A stretch of DNA of 64,000 bases. Source: Vibrio qingdaonensis (GTDB lineage: Bacteria > Pseudomonadota > Gammaproteobacteria > Enterobacterales > Vibrionaceae). Numbering within the stretch: position 1 is the first letter of the stretch; every line of letters starts with the position of its first letter. Location: positions 248,001 through 312,000 of the forward strand of contig NZ_JAKRRY010000002.1 in NCBI RefSeq assembly GCF_026191675.1. The letters are read 5' to 3'. Under the pieces are notes generated by a model. The model was given only the letters and a program-made list of their open reading frames with translations. It did not search any database and had not been told where the DNA came from. Both the position numbers and the translations under genes were made by a program. Positions 46,982 to 56,071 of this stretch are shown here, piece by piece.

Positions 46982-47332
46982 TTAATCAAAAATAGGGTGG
47001 TCGAAATCGTAACCTTCGTCGCTGTAGGCCGTGACCATGGCATCTTCCACAAGGCCATCTTTGGCTTGAACTTGGGTTTGGAAAAAGTGTTGAATCTGTT
47101 TTCGTCTACCGTGCGCAGCCCACGCTTCGGCATTGTGCCAAATTTCATTAAAAACGATGGGGTATTCATTTCTGGTCGCACTTGGGTGACTAATTTGACG
47201 AGTCAACGTGTACTGAATGCAACCTTCTTCACGGTATGAGTCGGGCTCCAATGCTTTTAGAACATTGAATAGTTCAGTTTCTTTGCCTGCTTTCGGTTTA
47301 AATTGAGCTAACACATATACTCGGCTTGTCAT
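46982..47332 (-). CDS. Antibiotic biosynthesis monooxygenase (ABM) domain protein
   Basis: Dimeric ferredoxin-like ABM protein of 116 residues, YgiN-like, with the pattern YVLAQFKPKAGKE...EPGC-like turn (EEGCIQYTL)...FNEIWHNAEAWAAH. Such proteins are quinol monooxygenases or small-molecule oxidases; substrate unknown. It is convergent with the LysR gene. Confidence 0.85.
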   Translation of the reverse strand: MTSRVYVLAQFKPKAGKETELFNVLKALEPDSYREEGCIQYTLTRQISHPSATRNEYPIVFNEIWHNAEAWAAHGRRKQIQHFFQTQVQAKDGLVEDAMVTAYSDEGYDFDHPIFD

Positions 47333-47539
47333 GGTATCTCCTTGGATAATAATGGTAGGCCTGTTCTTATTGATTTATTTATCAATTGTTTTTTTCGTGA
47401 GTACAGTAAACGAAAGTGAGCAGGGATGCGAGAGTAACAAGGGATAAATTTCTACTCCACATGTACCTAAGCATGAGTAGGAGCCTTGCCCTAGTATTTG
47501 AAGGAATAATAGGGCGTGTGAGAGCCAATGATGTCGTCC

Positions 47540-47797
47540 TTAAGATACAGAGATAACGACTCTTTCCTCGTTATCAATCAGTTCCATAATGACGCCATGC
47601 GCATCAGGGTCTAAGGCAATGTTGAGTAGCTCTTCGAGTTGTTCACTGTTTTCATCAAAACGTGTCACGAAGTCTCTGGGTAGTAACGCCATGAGTGAGT
47701 GGGCGATACAAAGCGGGAAGTTGACAGATTCTTCGACGATGTTTTGGTCAATGTGAAATATCTCAATGGTTAATTTACGCACAGAACGAATATGCAC
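47540..47797 (-). CDS. Small hypothetical protein
   Basis: About 85 residues, acidic in its C-terminal half (FDENSEQLEELLNIALDPDAHGVIMELIDNEERVV), no membrane segment, no recognised family. It starts with GTG at 47797 or a GTG five codons later; neither has a clear ribosome site. Codon pattern and length suggest a real gene. Confidence 0.6.
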   Translation of the reverse strand: MHIRSVRKLTIEIFHIDQNIVEESVNFPLCIAHSLMALLPRDFVTRFDENSEQLEELLNIALDPDAHGVIMELIDNEERVVISVS

Positions 47798-47817
47798 TCA
47801 GGTGTCTATTTATTATT

Positions 47818-48107
47818 TTATGTTAGGGTAGAGTGGTCGACTTTTCCATGTAATATCGACGAATTTCGTGTGAGTGATGCGAGATAAAGAGGTGCAACTG
47901 AATGTATATTAATGAAAGGGTCGGTGATGAAGTCCTTCAGCGTTGCAGTACTAAAATGACGAAACGGTTCGACTTTGAAGTACAGGTTCGACTTTGAAGT
48001 ACAGTATGGTCGCCTTCCTTCTCCATCGCTTGCCACTCAGCCCGGAACCGTTGATATAATAGAGTGATATGCGAGTCGTGATGCAGGGCGGCTTCAACGA
48101 CGTTCAT
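47818..48107 (-). pseudogene. Small gene interrupted by a 19-bp tandem duplication
   Basis: An ATG at 48107 with AGGAG about 9 bases upstream opens a protein-like frame (MNVVEAALHHDSHITLLYQR...). It meets two direct copies of a 19-bp unit at 47966-48003 and then stops in its own frame at about 47937. A protein-like frame on the same strand (FRHFSTATLKDFITDPF... to TAA at 47818) continues after the repeat. With two copies the frames do not join; with zero or three copies they would. Function unknown. Confidence 0.5.
47966..48003. repeat. Perfect 19-bp tandem duplication
   Basis: GGTTCGACTTTGAAGTACA twice, head to tail (47966-47984 and 47985-48003), inside a small reading frame. Confidence 0.95.
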
Positions 48108-48139
48108 GAGATTCTGCTCCTGATAACTTGTCGACAAAA

Positions 48140-48559
48140 TTAGACTTCTGCGATGGCCTGAGTTTTTACGTCGCAAAACCGAATAAGGTAGCCATTTGGG
48201 TCTTGTACTACGAATTGTTTTTGTATCACTACTTCATCATCACAGAGGTAGTCGGTGTTTTCGATAGGAAGGTAAATACTATCAGGAGAGTATTGTTTGA
48301 TATGAGCGTAGAAGGCGTCAATGTTGTAGGTATCCCATTGTAAATTAACACCGCGTCCTAGCGGATACTCAAGTGCACCAGTAATCCAGCGTCGTCCATC
48401 ACCGTTTAGCCCTTCTAACATGAGGTCGACACCGTGACGAGTTAGAAACACAAACGCTTCGCTTGGACGTTGATATTTCACCCTAAACCCAAGCACATTT
48501 ACGTAAAAGTCGATGCTTCGCTGAATATCAAAACAGTACAGCTCTGGGACAACTCTCAT
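48140..48559 (-). CDS. VOC family (glyoxalase/bleomycin-resistance-like) protein
   Basis: Vicinal oxygen chelate protein of 139 residues with paired beta-alpha-beta-beta-beta units. PELYCFDIQRSIDFYVNVLGF is the standard N-terminal motif and QDPNGYLIRFCD the C-terminal one with the metal-site Glu replaced by the R-F-C-D end. Substrate unknown. The broken small gene follows it 32 bases downstream. Confidence 0.85.
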   Translation of the reverse strand: MRVVPELYCFDIQRSIDFYVNVLGFRVKYQRPSEAFVFLTRHGVDLMLEGLNGDGRRWITGALEYPLGRGVNLQWDTYNIDAFYAHIKQYSPDSIYLPIENTDYLCDDEVVIQKQFVVQDPNGYLIRFCDVKTQAIAEV

Positions 48560-48847
48560 ATATTTACCTAAGTATTTAATAATATGAAAGTTATGTTAGG
48601 CGATGTGGCGTATCAATGTTGTGAAGTTGGTGATATTTGAGCTCAATTGCAGCCTTGCACAGAATGATAGATTTCAAATATATGCTATGTGTCTCACTTT
48701 ATGTAGGACTATAGATACAAAGACGAGATACCCACGTAAAGATATGAAGAAGGCGCCTGTCTAATTTAGCCCGATTTCAGATAATAACGGCGAGAATATC
48801 GCAGCGACGAATCGTGAATAGGAATATTTAGGCGCAGAGTTGCGTCC

Positions 48848-49504
48848 TTAATCGATATTGACTGGCTCTCCAGCCTCATCCTCCTCAACGATTTCAGTTT
48901 CTTCTAGCGCTTGTGTTAGCCATTGCTGAATGGCGGGACTGTCTAATACGGTTTGTTGGTATTGTTTCGCAGCATCGGATAATGGAATTTGATAGGTAGC
49001 AAATCGGAGTGCAATCGGCGCAAACATAGCATCAGCAATTGACCATTCACCAAATAACCATTGATTGGGATAGTGTGCCATCTGTTGAGTCCAGATTTGC
49101 TCGATACGAGCAATGTCTTTTTGGGCGGCTTCTGACAGTACGACGTTGCGAGTCGCTCGGCAGTTCATGGGCATTTCGTTGCGAACCGCCATAAAACCAG
49201 AATGCATTTCATTGGCGATAGCTCTAGCAGTTGCGCGTTGCTGACGATCTTGGGGCCAGCAGCACTGATTTAAGTACGCCTCGTTAACGTATTCTAAGAT
49301 AGCGAGTGAATCCCAAACCGTCGTCTCTCCATCGATAAGCAAGGGAACTTTGGCCGTTGGACTCACCGGTTGTAGAGTTTGGTAAAACGAGTCGGTAAAT
49401 AGTGATAGTTTGATTACATCTGGGTTGAGTTCATGCTGAGCAAAAATAAGCCACGCTCTTAAGGACCAGCTCGAGTAGTTTTGGTTGCCGATATATAGCT
49501 GCAT
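48848..49504 (-). CDS. Glutathione S-transferase family protein
   Basis: GST of 218 residues. Thioredoxin-like N-terminal domain with NQNYSSWSLRAW (catalytic Ser/Tyr region near 8-12), KVPLLIDG and DSLAILEYV; an all-helical C-terminal domain with WSIADAMFAPI. It is followed by an unusual acidic tail (ETEIVEEDEAGEPVNID). Divergent from the LysR gene at 49734. The 288 bases from 48560 to 48847 hold nothing recognisable. Confidence 0.9.
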   Translation of the reverse strand: MQLYIGNQNYSSWSLRAWLIFAQHELNPDVIKLSLFTDSFYQTLQPVSPTAKVPLLIDGETTVWDSLAILEYVNEAYLNQCCWPQDRQQRATARAIANEMHSGFMAVRNEMPMNCRATRNVVLSEAAQKDIARIEQIWTQQMAHYPNQWLFGEWSIADAMFAPIALRFATYQIPLSDAAKQYQQTVLDSPAIQQWLTQALEETEIVEEDEAGEPVNID

Positions 49505-49622
49505 AGTTAACCTCCTTGTTTTTGTTGAAATTAATCTTAAAGGATTGTTTTTCGTAAAACTAACGGATAGTTTTAATGTCAGCCATCAATAAAATCGATG
49601 GGTAGTAATGAAAATAGGTGAC

Positions 49623-49686
49623 GATAGATATAGGCGTCGATAGATATAGGCGTCGATAGATATAGGCGTCGATAGAGTTAGATGTC
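49623..49686. repeat. 16-bp tandem repeats, three perfect plus one degenerate copy
   Basis: GATAGATATAGGCGTC at 49623-49638, 49639-49654 and 49655-49670, then GATAGAGTTAGATGTC at 49671-49686. The array sits in the GST-LysR divergent promoter region, ending 47 bases before the LysR start. Confidence 0.95.
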
Positions 49687-49733
49687 TATAAATAAAGCGA
49701 ATACCGCTGATCAGAGCTCAAGGAAGAGAACGC

Positions 49734-50579
49734 ATGGATATAGAGGCACTGCGAAGTTTTTTGGCTTATGTGGAAACGGGAAGTTTCACCCGTGCAGCAC
49801 GGCAAATTAACCGAACTCAATCGGCATTCAGTGCTCAGATGAAAAAATTGGAAGGCGAACTTGGGGCGGCGCTGTTTGTAAAAGAGGGACGGAACTTAAG
49901 TTTAAGTGAAGCGGGTTTGCAGCTCAGTGTTCATGCGACACAATTAATCGCACTGCACGATAGCGCGGTGAATCAACTACAGGGTTATCAAAATAAACGC
50001 TCGCTAAAGCTGGGGTGTCCTGAAGATTACAATCATTCGGTATTACCAAAGGTGGTCGAGCGGCTGCAAAGTTTAGCCCCAATGTGCTCGATTCAGATTT
50101 TTAATGAGCCAAGCATTACCCTGCGACGTTGGTTGGACGAAGGGAAAATTGATGCGGCTATTATTACGCGCTCTCCTGATAGTGAAGAAGGGTACTGGTT
50201 GGCCTCTGATCAGGGCGTATGGATTGCTTCGCCATCTTTTGTCGAAAACGATAATCAGCCGCTTCCGTTGGTGCTATTTCAAGCAGATTGTAAATACCAT
50301 GCAGCGGCGATTGATGGCTTAACGAAACAAGGGCGAGAGTTTCAACTTTTAGCATGCTGTAATTCCGCTTCGGCGCAAAATGCCTTGGTTAACGCCGGGC
50401 TTGCTGTTGGCGCGATGGGTAAGCTGAGTGTGATGAAAGGCATGACGATTTTACCGACTATGCCAGCGTTACCCTCGGTTGATATTGTGTTATCCGTTGG
50501 GGTGACACCACACCCACTGCTTCATTCAGATGTCCTTCAGCAGGATTTGTTGCGAAACATAATGGATTACAAAGAGTAA
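49734..50579 (+). CDS. LysR-family regulator
   Basis: LysR regulator of 281 residues with HTH at 3-60 (FLAYVETGSFTRAARQINRTQSAFSAQM) and effector domain behind it. Divergent from the GST gene, with a tandem-repeat array between them. The target is probably the GST gene; it is not obviously related to the dms operon that follows. Confidence 0.9.
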   Translation: MDIEALRSFLAYVETGSFTRAARQINRTQSAFSAQMKKLEGELGAALFVKEGRNLSLSEAGLQLSVHATQLIALHDSAVNQLQGYQNKRSLKLGCPEDYNHSVLPKVVERLQSLAPMCSIQIFNEPSITLRRWLDEGKIDAAIITRSPDSEEGYWLASDQGVWIASPSFVENDNQPLPLVLFQADCKYHAAAIDGLTKQGREFQLLACCNSASAQNALVNAGLAVGAMGKLSVMKGMTILPTMPALPSVDIVLSVGVTPHPLLHSDVLQQDLLRNIMDYKE

Positions 50580-50727
50580 ATGCCAATCATTACCATTAAG
50601 TTATATGTGTTGGTAAGCTTAAATTTTTCGGGTCATTATAAAATTTATTTATATTAGGTTTTATTAAATATCGCCCGAACACTAATTAACCGAGTAGTGT
50701 AAAATGATTAACCCTTAAGTGGTATTG

Positions 50728-50769
50728 TTGATTCGTATCAAAAGTTAACAAATTATTCATTTGTATTAT
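50728..50769 (+). promoter_or_regulatory. FNR-activated promoter of the dms operon
   Basis: TTGAT-TCGT-ATCAA (50728-50741) is a perfect FNR box, and TATTAT (50764-50769) is a good -10. The implied start near 50776 places the box centre at -41.5, the classic class II activation position. Confidence 0.9.
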
Positions 50770-50808
50770 GTAGCACGGAAATTACATAAATATAAATGAG
50801 CAATCGCT

Positions 50809-53259
50809 ATGACGAATAAATTGAAGCAATTATTGACGCCATCGCTCACACGGAGGGGGTTTATCAAATCCTCTTCGGTGATGGGTGGCCTTGCCGCTGC
50901 GACCAGCGCTATATCCCTGCCATTTAAGTCCTCAAAAGTACAAGCAGACGATGTCATACCAAGTGAAGAAAAGGTGGTTTGGAGTGCATGTACGGTAAAC
51001 TGTGGAAGCCGCTGCCCATTACGAATGCATGTATCTGATGGCGAAATTAAATGGGTAGACGCTGACAATACAGGTTCGGATGATTACGCCGCCAAAGACG
51101 TTCAAGTACGAGCGTGTCTACGTGGCCGTTCTATGCGCCGTCGTGTCTACAACCCCGATCGTTTGAAATACCCAATGAAGCGAGTGGGTAAGCGTGGAGA
51201 AGGGAAATTCAAACGTATTTCTTGGGATGAAGCGTACCGCGAGATTGCCAATAGCATTACCTCAATCAAAGAAGAATACGGTAATGAAGCGTTTTACCTA
51301 AACTACGGAACAGGAACGCTGGGCGGTACCGTGACTAAGTCATGGCCTCCAGGTTCAACGCTGATTGCTCGTTTGATGAACTTAACCGGTGGTTATTTAA
51401 ATCATTACGGTGACTATTCGACGGCTCAGATTGCCAAGGGTTTGAGCTATACCTATGGTGGCTGGGCGAACGGTAACTCGTTCTCTGATACTGAAAACAG
51501 TAAATTGATCGTCCAGTTTGGTAATAACCCTGCTGAAACGCGTATGTCAGGTGGGGGCTTGATTCATCACTTGATCGAGAGTAAAGCCAAGTCGAACGCT
51601 CGTATGATCATGATTGATCCTCGTTACAACGATACGGCTGCTGGACGTGAAGATCAGTGGATCCCAATTAAACCAGGAACGGATGCGGCGTTTATCTCTG
51701 CAATGGCGCATGTGATGATTAAAGAGGATTTGGTGGATCAGCCTTTCCTTGATAAGTACTGCATTGGTTATGACGAAAAAACGTTACCAGCGTCAGCGCC
51801 AGCTAACAGCGATTATAAGTCTTACATTCTAGGCCTAGGCGAAGATGGCGTCGAAAAAACACCAGAGTGGGCAGCTCAAATTACCGGTATTCCTGCGGAT
51901 ATTATCATCAAAACCGCACGTGAAATTGGTTCAACTAAGCCTTGTGCTATTTATCAAGGTTGGGGCTTACAGCGTACTCAAAATGGTGAAATTGCCTCTC
52001 GTGCTATTGCTATGCTTGCGTTGCTAACGGGTAACCTTGGCATTCATGGTGGGGGCTCTGGGGCTCGTGAATCGGATTACAATATTCCATTTGTTCGCTT
52101 CCCAACACTGAAAAACCCAGTAGAAACATCCATTTCTATGTTCCTTTGGACGGATGCAATTGTGCGCGGTCCCGAAATGACAGCGACACGTGATGGCGTT
52201 CGTGGCAAAGATAAGCTAGATGTGCCAATTAAGTTCATCTGGAACTATGCCGGTAATTGCTTAATCAACCAGCACTCCGATATCAACCGTACTCATGACA
52301 TCCTACAAGATGATAGTGCGTGTGAGATGATAGTCGTTATTGATAACCATATGACGTCTTCTGCTAAATATGCCGACATTATTTTGCCCGACTTGACCAC
52401 CTCAGAGCAGGCAGATTTTTGTATGGACGGTAAAGCGGCCAATATGCCGTACTTTATCTTTGCCGACAAAGCGATTGAGCCACAATTTGAAGCGCGCAGT
52501 ATTTATCAGATCTGTAGTGACCTTGCCGACCGTTTAGGCATTAAAGATGAGTTTACTGAAGGCAGAGATCAAGAAGGGTGGTTACGTCACCTTTATGCAC
52601 AAACATTGAAGCTTGATCCTACGCTCCCTGATTTTGAAACGGTTCGTAAGCAGGGCATTGTGAAACGCAGTGATCCAAACGGACACTATGTGGCGTATCA
52701 GGCCTTCCGTGAAGATCCAATCAATAACCCGTTGAATACGCCGTCCGGAAAAGTAGAAATCTATTCTGAGGCACTTGCGACGATCGCCGCTGAATGGGAA
52801 CTTCCAGAAGGTGACGTGATTCACCCACTGCCGATTTATGTGAGTACATCAGAAGGCTGGGACTCACCAATGCGTGATAAATTCCCACTGCAACTTACAG
52901 GCTTTCACTACAAAGCACGCTGTCACTCGACTTACGGTAACGTGGACGTATTGAAACAAGCGGCACAACAAGAAATGTGGATAAACCCGATCGATGCGGA
53001 ACGCCGTGGCATCAAAAATGGCGATCGAATTCGTATCTTTAACGACCGTGGCGAAGTTCGTATTAATGCCAAGGTCACCCCTCGGATGATGCCAGGTGTT
53101 GTTGCACTCGGAGAGGGCGCGTGGTACGCACCAGATGGAAACAAAGTTGACCATAACGGCTCGATCAATGTTCTGACTTCTCAACGCCCAAGCCCGTTGG
53201 CTAAAGGTAACCCTCAACATACCAACCTAGTTGAAGTTCAACTAGCCACTAAGGCGTAA
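50809..53259 (+). CDS. dmsA: DMSO reductase-type catalytic subunit DmsA
   Basis: Periplasmic molybdopterin reductase of 816 residues. Tat signal RRGFIKSSSVMGG at the N-terminus; 4Fe-4S cluster CTVNCGSRCPL with a fourth Cys in RACLRGRSMRRR; MopB core and dinucleotide-binding domain after. The family (DmsA/YnfE) reduces DMSO and other S- or N-oxides. First gene of dmsABC with chaperone and ferredoxin, behind a perfect FNR box. Confidence 0.94.
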   Translation: MTNKLKQLLTPSLTRRGFIKSSSVMGGLAAATSAISLPFKSSKVQADDVIPSEEKVVWSACTVNCGSRCPLRMHVSDGEIKWVDADNTGSDDYAAKDVQVRACLRGRSMRRRVYNPDRLKYPMKRVGKRGEGKFKRISWDEAYREIANSITSIKEEYGNEAFYLNYGTGTLGGTVTKSWPPGSTLIARLMNLTGGYLNHYGDYSTAQIAKGLSYTYGGWANGNSFSDTENSKLIVQFGNNPAETRMSGGGLIHHLIESKAKSNARMIMIDPRYNDTAAGREDQWIPIKPGTDAAFISAMAHVMIKEDLVDQPFLDKYCIGYDEKTLPASAPANSDYKSYILGLGEDGVEKTPEWAAQITGIPADIIIKTAREIGSTKPCAIYQGWGLQRTQNGEIASRAIAMLALLTGNLGIHGGGSGARESDYNIPFVRFPTLKNPVETSISMFLWTDAIVRGPEMTATRDGVRGKDKLDVPIKFIWNYAGNCLINQHSDINRTHDILQDDSACEMIVVIDNHMTSSAKYADIILPDLTTSEQADFCMDGKAANMPYFIFADKAIEPQFEARSIYQICSDLADRLGIKDEFTEGRDQEGWLRHLYAQTLKLDPTLPDFETVRKQGIVKRSDPNGHYVAYQAFREDPINNPLNTPSGKVEIYSEALATIAAEWELPEGDVIHPLPIYVSTSEGWDSPMRDKFPLQLTGFHYKARCHSTYGNVDVLKQAAQQEMWINPIDAERRGIKNGDRIRIFNDRGEVRINAKVTPRMMPGVVALGEGAWYAPDGNKVDHNGSINVLTSQRPSPLAKGNPQHTNLVEVQLATKA

Positions 53260-53269
53260 GGACTGAATC

Positions 53270-53884
53270 ATGAAGCAATACGGTTTTTATATTGACTCAA
53301 GCAAATGTACGGGCTGTAAGACTTGCCAGCTGTCTTGCAAAGACTTTAAAGATTTGGGCGTAGACAGAAGTTATCGCCGAGTCTACGAGTACGCTGGTGG
53401 TAATTGGGTAGAAGAAAACGGCACCTATCGTCAAGACGTGTTTGCCTATTACACCTCGATTGCGTGTAACCATTGTGACGAGCCCGCCTGCGCGAAAGTG
53501 TGCCCATCGGGTGCGATGCATAAGCGTGACGATGGCTTTGTTGTGGTGGATGAAAAAGTGTGTATCGGCTGTAAGCATTGTGCGAATGCCTGCCCTTACG
53601 GTGCGCCGCAATACAGCGCTGAAAAAGGTCACATGACCAAGTGTGATGGTTGTTTTGAACGTGTAGCGGAAGGCTTTGAGCCAATTTGTGTCGGCTCTTG
53701 TCCTTTGCGTGCATTGGAGTTTGGCCCTATTGCGGAACTTAGAGAAAAATACGGCACCAATGCGGACGTAGCACCACTGCCATCGTCGTCATTGACCAAA
53801 CCAAATATCGTGATCAAACCAAACCGTCATGCTCGTCCAACGAATGACACGACTGGTCACCTAGCAAACCCTAAGGAGGTTTAA
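53270..53884 (+). CDS. dmsB: Four-cluster ferredoxin subunit DmsB
   Basis: Electron-transfer subunit of 204 residues with four 4Fe-4S motifs: CTGCKTCQLSCKD, CNHCDEPACAKVCP, CIGCKHCANACP and CDGCFERVAEG...CVGSCP. It joins DmsA to the membrane anchor. AAGGA is 7 bases upstream. Its own stop overlaps the strong ribosome site of dmsC. Confidence 0.95.
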   Translation: MKQYGFYIDSSKCTGCKTCQLSCKDFKDLGVDRSYRRVYEYAGGNWVEENGTYRQDVFAYYTSIACNHCDEPACAKVCPSGAMHKRDDGFVVVDEKVCIGCKHCANACPYGAPQYSAEKGHMTKCDGCFERVAEGFEPICVGSCPLRALEFGPIAELREKYGTNADVAPLPSSSLTKPNIVIKPNRHARPTNDTTGHLANPKEV

Positions 53885-53885
53885 G

Positions 53886-54728
53886 ATGGGATGGCATGAA
53901 TGGCCTCTGATTATCTTTACTGTATTTGCACAAACAGCCGTGGGTGCGTTTATTGTATTGGGTTGTCTTAATCTATTTGGCAAAGCAAGTGATGATGTGA
54001 AAACGCGCATCAATCGAAACATGTTCTTTATTTGGGTGTTTATGGGGCTTGGCTTCATGGCGTCTACCGCTCACCTTGGAAGTCCAATGCGCGCCATGAA
54101 TGCGCTTAATCAAGTAGGAAGCTCGTGGCTCTCACGTGAAATTCTATTTGGGTCTGCTTTCTTTGCTTTTGGCGGGCTTTTTTGGTTACTGGAAGTGCTG
54201 AATAAAGGCAGCGTCGCCGTTCGTAAAGGGCTAGTCGTAGCGGGCATGCTGATGGGCGTAGTGTTTATGTTCGCGATGACCAATGTGTATCTCATCAACA
54301 CGGTTCCAACATGGGACACACCGTTTACGACGTATTCATTCGCGATCACAGTGGTATTAAGTGGTGTGATGCTGTCACATGTCTTGATGCGTGGCGCTCA
54401 TTTTGAGTGCGCTGGATACAACCGAGTCGCAGGGACACTTGTGCTAGTCGCCACGGCGGCGGCAGTATTGGTGACAATGACGATGGTGACATCATTAAGC
54501 GGTATTGAGTCTGCGATTGTGGCCGCAAGTGATCTGGTTCCGAATATGGCGATGATTCAAAATGTACGTTTTGCGCTGATTTTTGTCGGCGTAATATTAT
54601 GGATGTTGTCACTTCGCAAGCCAACTCAAGCCCTGCCATTTGCGGTATCAGGATTTGCACTTGTGGTTGTCGCTGAGCTTATAGGACGCAGTGTATTCTT
54701 TGGTCTCCATATGACTTCAGGTATGTAG
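53886..54728 (+). CDS. dmsC: Membrane anchor subunit DmsC
   Basis: Menaquinol-oxidising membrane anchor of 280 residues with eight predicted helices. MGWHEWPLIIFTV and MASTAHLGSPMRA are typical of DmsC. AAGGAGG 6 bases before the ATG gives an excellent ribosome site. It starts 1 base after dmsB ends. Confidence 0.94.
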   Translation: MGWHEWPLIIFTVFAQTAVGAFIVLGCLNLFGKASDDVKTRINRNMFFIWVFMGLGFMASTAHLGSPMRAMNALNQVGSSWLSREILFGSAFFAFGGLFWLLEVLNKGSVAVRKGLVVAGMLMGVVFMFAMTNVYLINTVPTWDTPFTTYSFAITVVLSGVMLSHVLMRGAHFECAGYNRVAGTLVLVATAAAVLVTMTMVTSLSGIESAIVAASDLVPNMAMIQNVRFALIFVGVILWMLSLRKPTQALPFAVSGFALVVVAELIGRSVFFGLHMTSGM

Positions 54729-54770
54729 GCTAACCGCTTAACTGCGTATGCTTTGTTTATGTCTAAACTA

Positions 54771-54800
54771 CGTGGGGTAAGCCGCCTAGCTTACCCCACG
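54771..54800 (+). other. Perfect 12-bp hairpin between dmsC and the chaperone gene
   Basis: CGTGGGGTAAGC / GCTTACCCCACG around CGCCTA. No T-run follows, so it is more likely an RNA processing, stabilising or attenuating element than a full terminator. Confidence 0.7.
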
Positions 54801-54845
54801 ATGATCAACACAAGAGTCACTGATAATGAGTAAAGAGAGTGTTTC

Positions 54846-55478
54846 ATGCAAGATACCCTGCAAAATGATGTGATTGATTTAGAAAACCTGAGTGCCATGG
54901 CGAAGGTATTCGGTTCGCTGTTCTATTTTCCTTTAACAGGGGACAATAATCAGGCGCTGTTAACGGCCTTAGCTGACGAATCTCAAGCCTGCGGTGAGCC
55001 CGTGCATGAGACTGCATTTACGCAATGGGCGCAAGTCGTGGCAGAAGACGGCACCGATACGCTAAATCAAGACTTCTTTCTTTTGTTTGAAGGAGGGGAG
55101 GCGATGTACGCGCCACCTTGGGGCTCGGTTTATCTCGATAAAGAGGAGGTAATATTCGGTGAAACGACCGTGGCTTACCGACAGTTTTTACGCCAAAATG
55201 GCGTCGAATTAGATACAGGTATGCGTGAACCAGAAGACCAATTTGGTTTAATGCTGTTTGCAGTAAGCCAGTTTATAGAAGAAAAACACGCCCTTTCCGC
55301 TATCAAAGCATTGTTGTCTGAGCATCTGTTTACGTGGTGCTATCGATATCTTGAACTGGTTGAAAAGCATGCTCAAACCAATAGTTACCAGCAGCTTGCT
55401 TTGCTGGCAACCGAATGGTGTCTAGCCGTTCAAGAGCTACTTGACATTCAGCCTCTGGCTAAGAAGTTATATCGCTAA
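54846..55478 (+). CDS. dmsD: TorD/DmsD-family molybdoenzyme chaperone
   Basis: All-helical chaperone of 210 residues that binds Tat signal peptides of molybdoenzymes and guides cofactor loading. The family pattern Y-x-P-P-W-G-S-V is at about 91-97 (YAPPWGSVYLD), followed by EPEDQFGLMLF. It is in the dms operon, so DmsA is the natural client. It is the only TorD-family gene in the window. Confidence 0.9.
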   Translation: MQDTLQNDVIDLENLSAMAKVFGSLFYFPLTGDNNQALLTALADESQACGEPVHETAFTQWAQVVAEDGTDTLNQDFFLLFEGGEAMYAPPWGSVYLDKEEVIFGETTVAYRQFLRQNGVELDTGMREPEDQFGLMLFAVSQFIEEKHALSAIKALLSEHLFTWCYRYLELVEKHAQTNSYQQLALLATEWCLAVQELLDIQPLAKKLYR

Positions 55479-56068
55479 TGCCAAATAGAGATGAGCGCTA
55501 CTACAAGGCTTATATGGAGCACAAAACAATCAGCCGTCGCGGGTTGTTTCGTGCTTTGTCTGGTGGTGCGCGAGCGAAGCGTTCAAACGATAACCACGTG
55601 GAGACGGCTGACACGACAAGTCTTGAGTTAGTGCCATCTCATATTGCTCGCGTTGTAGCAAGACCTCCGGGTGCGGTAGATGAATTCTTGTTTCAGCAGA
55701 TATGCAGTGGCTGCGAAGCGTGTGTGTCTGCATGCCCTGAACAAGTCATTATCCTTAATGAACAATTAGCTGAGTTGACTCTTGATTACGGTTATTGTGC
55801 GCAATGCAATGAGTGTCAACAAGTTTGCCCAACTGGAGCGTTACACGGACCCAACCGAGATACGTTTATACGCCCAGTATTTGCCAGCGCGTGTCAAAAC
55901 TCGCTATTTGGTGACTGCTCGTTATGCGCAGAGCAATGCCCATCGCAATCCATTTCAATCCGGGCTCAAGGACTACCGGTGGTTGACGGAGCGTCGTGCG
56001 ATGGGTGTGGTCGATGTAAACAGGCTTGCCCGTTTACATCAATCGAACTCAAGCTCGCTAGCGCGTAA
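55478..56068 (+). CDS. napF: NapF-like ferredoxin-type protein
   Basis: Cytoplasmic polyferredoxin of 196 residues with three clear and one partial 4Fe-4S motifs: CSGCEACVSACP, CAQCNECQQVCP, CSLCAEQCP and CDGCGRCKQACP. An N-terminal SRRGLFRALSG resembles NapF. Its start overlaps the chaperone stop (TAATG), so it belongs to the dms operon. In nap systems NapF helps assemble the molybdoenzyme; a similar role for DmsA is inferred. Confidence 0.85.
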   Translation: MPNRDERYYKAYMEHKTISRRGLFRALSGGARAKRSNDNHVETADTTSLELVPSHIARVVARPPGAVDEFLFQQICSGCEACVSACPEQVIILNEQLAELTLDYGYCAQCNECQQVCPTGALHGPNRDTFIRPVFASACQNSLFGDCSLCAEQCPSQSISIRAQGLPVVDGASCDGCGRCKQACPFTSIELKLASA

Positions 56069-56071
56069 AGG

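Noticed and set aside
49623..49686. CRISPR-like array
   Set aside because: Units are contiguous with no spacers and too short; simple tandem repeat.
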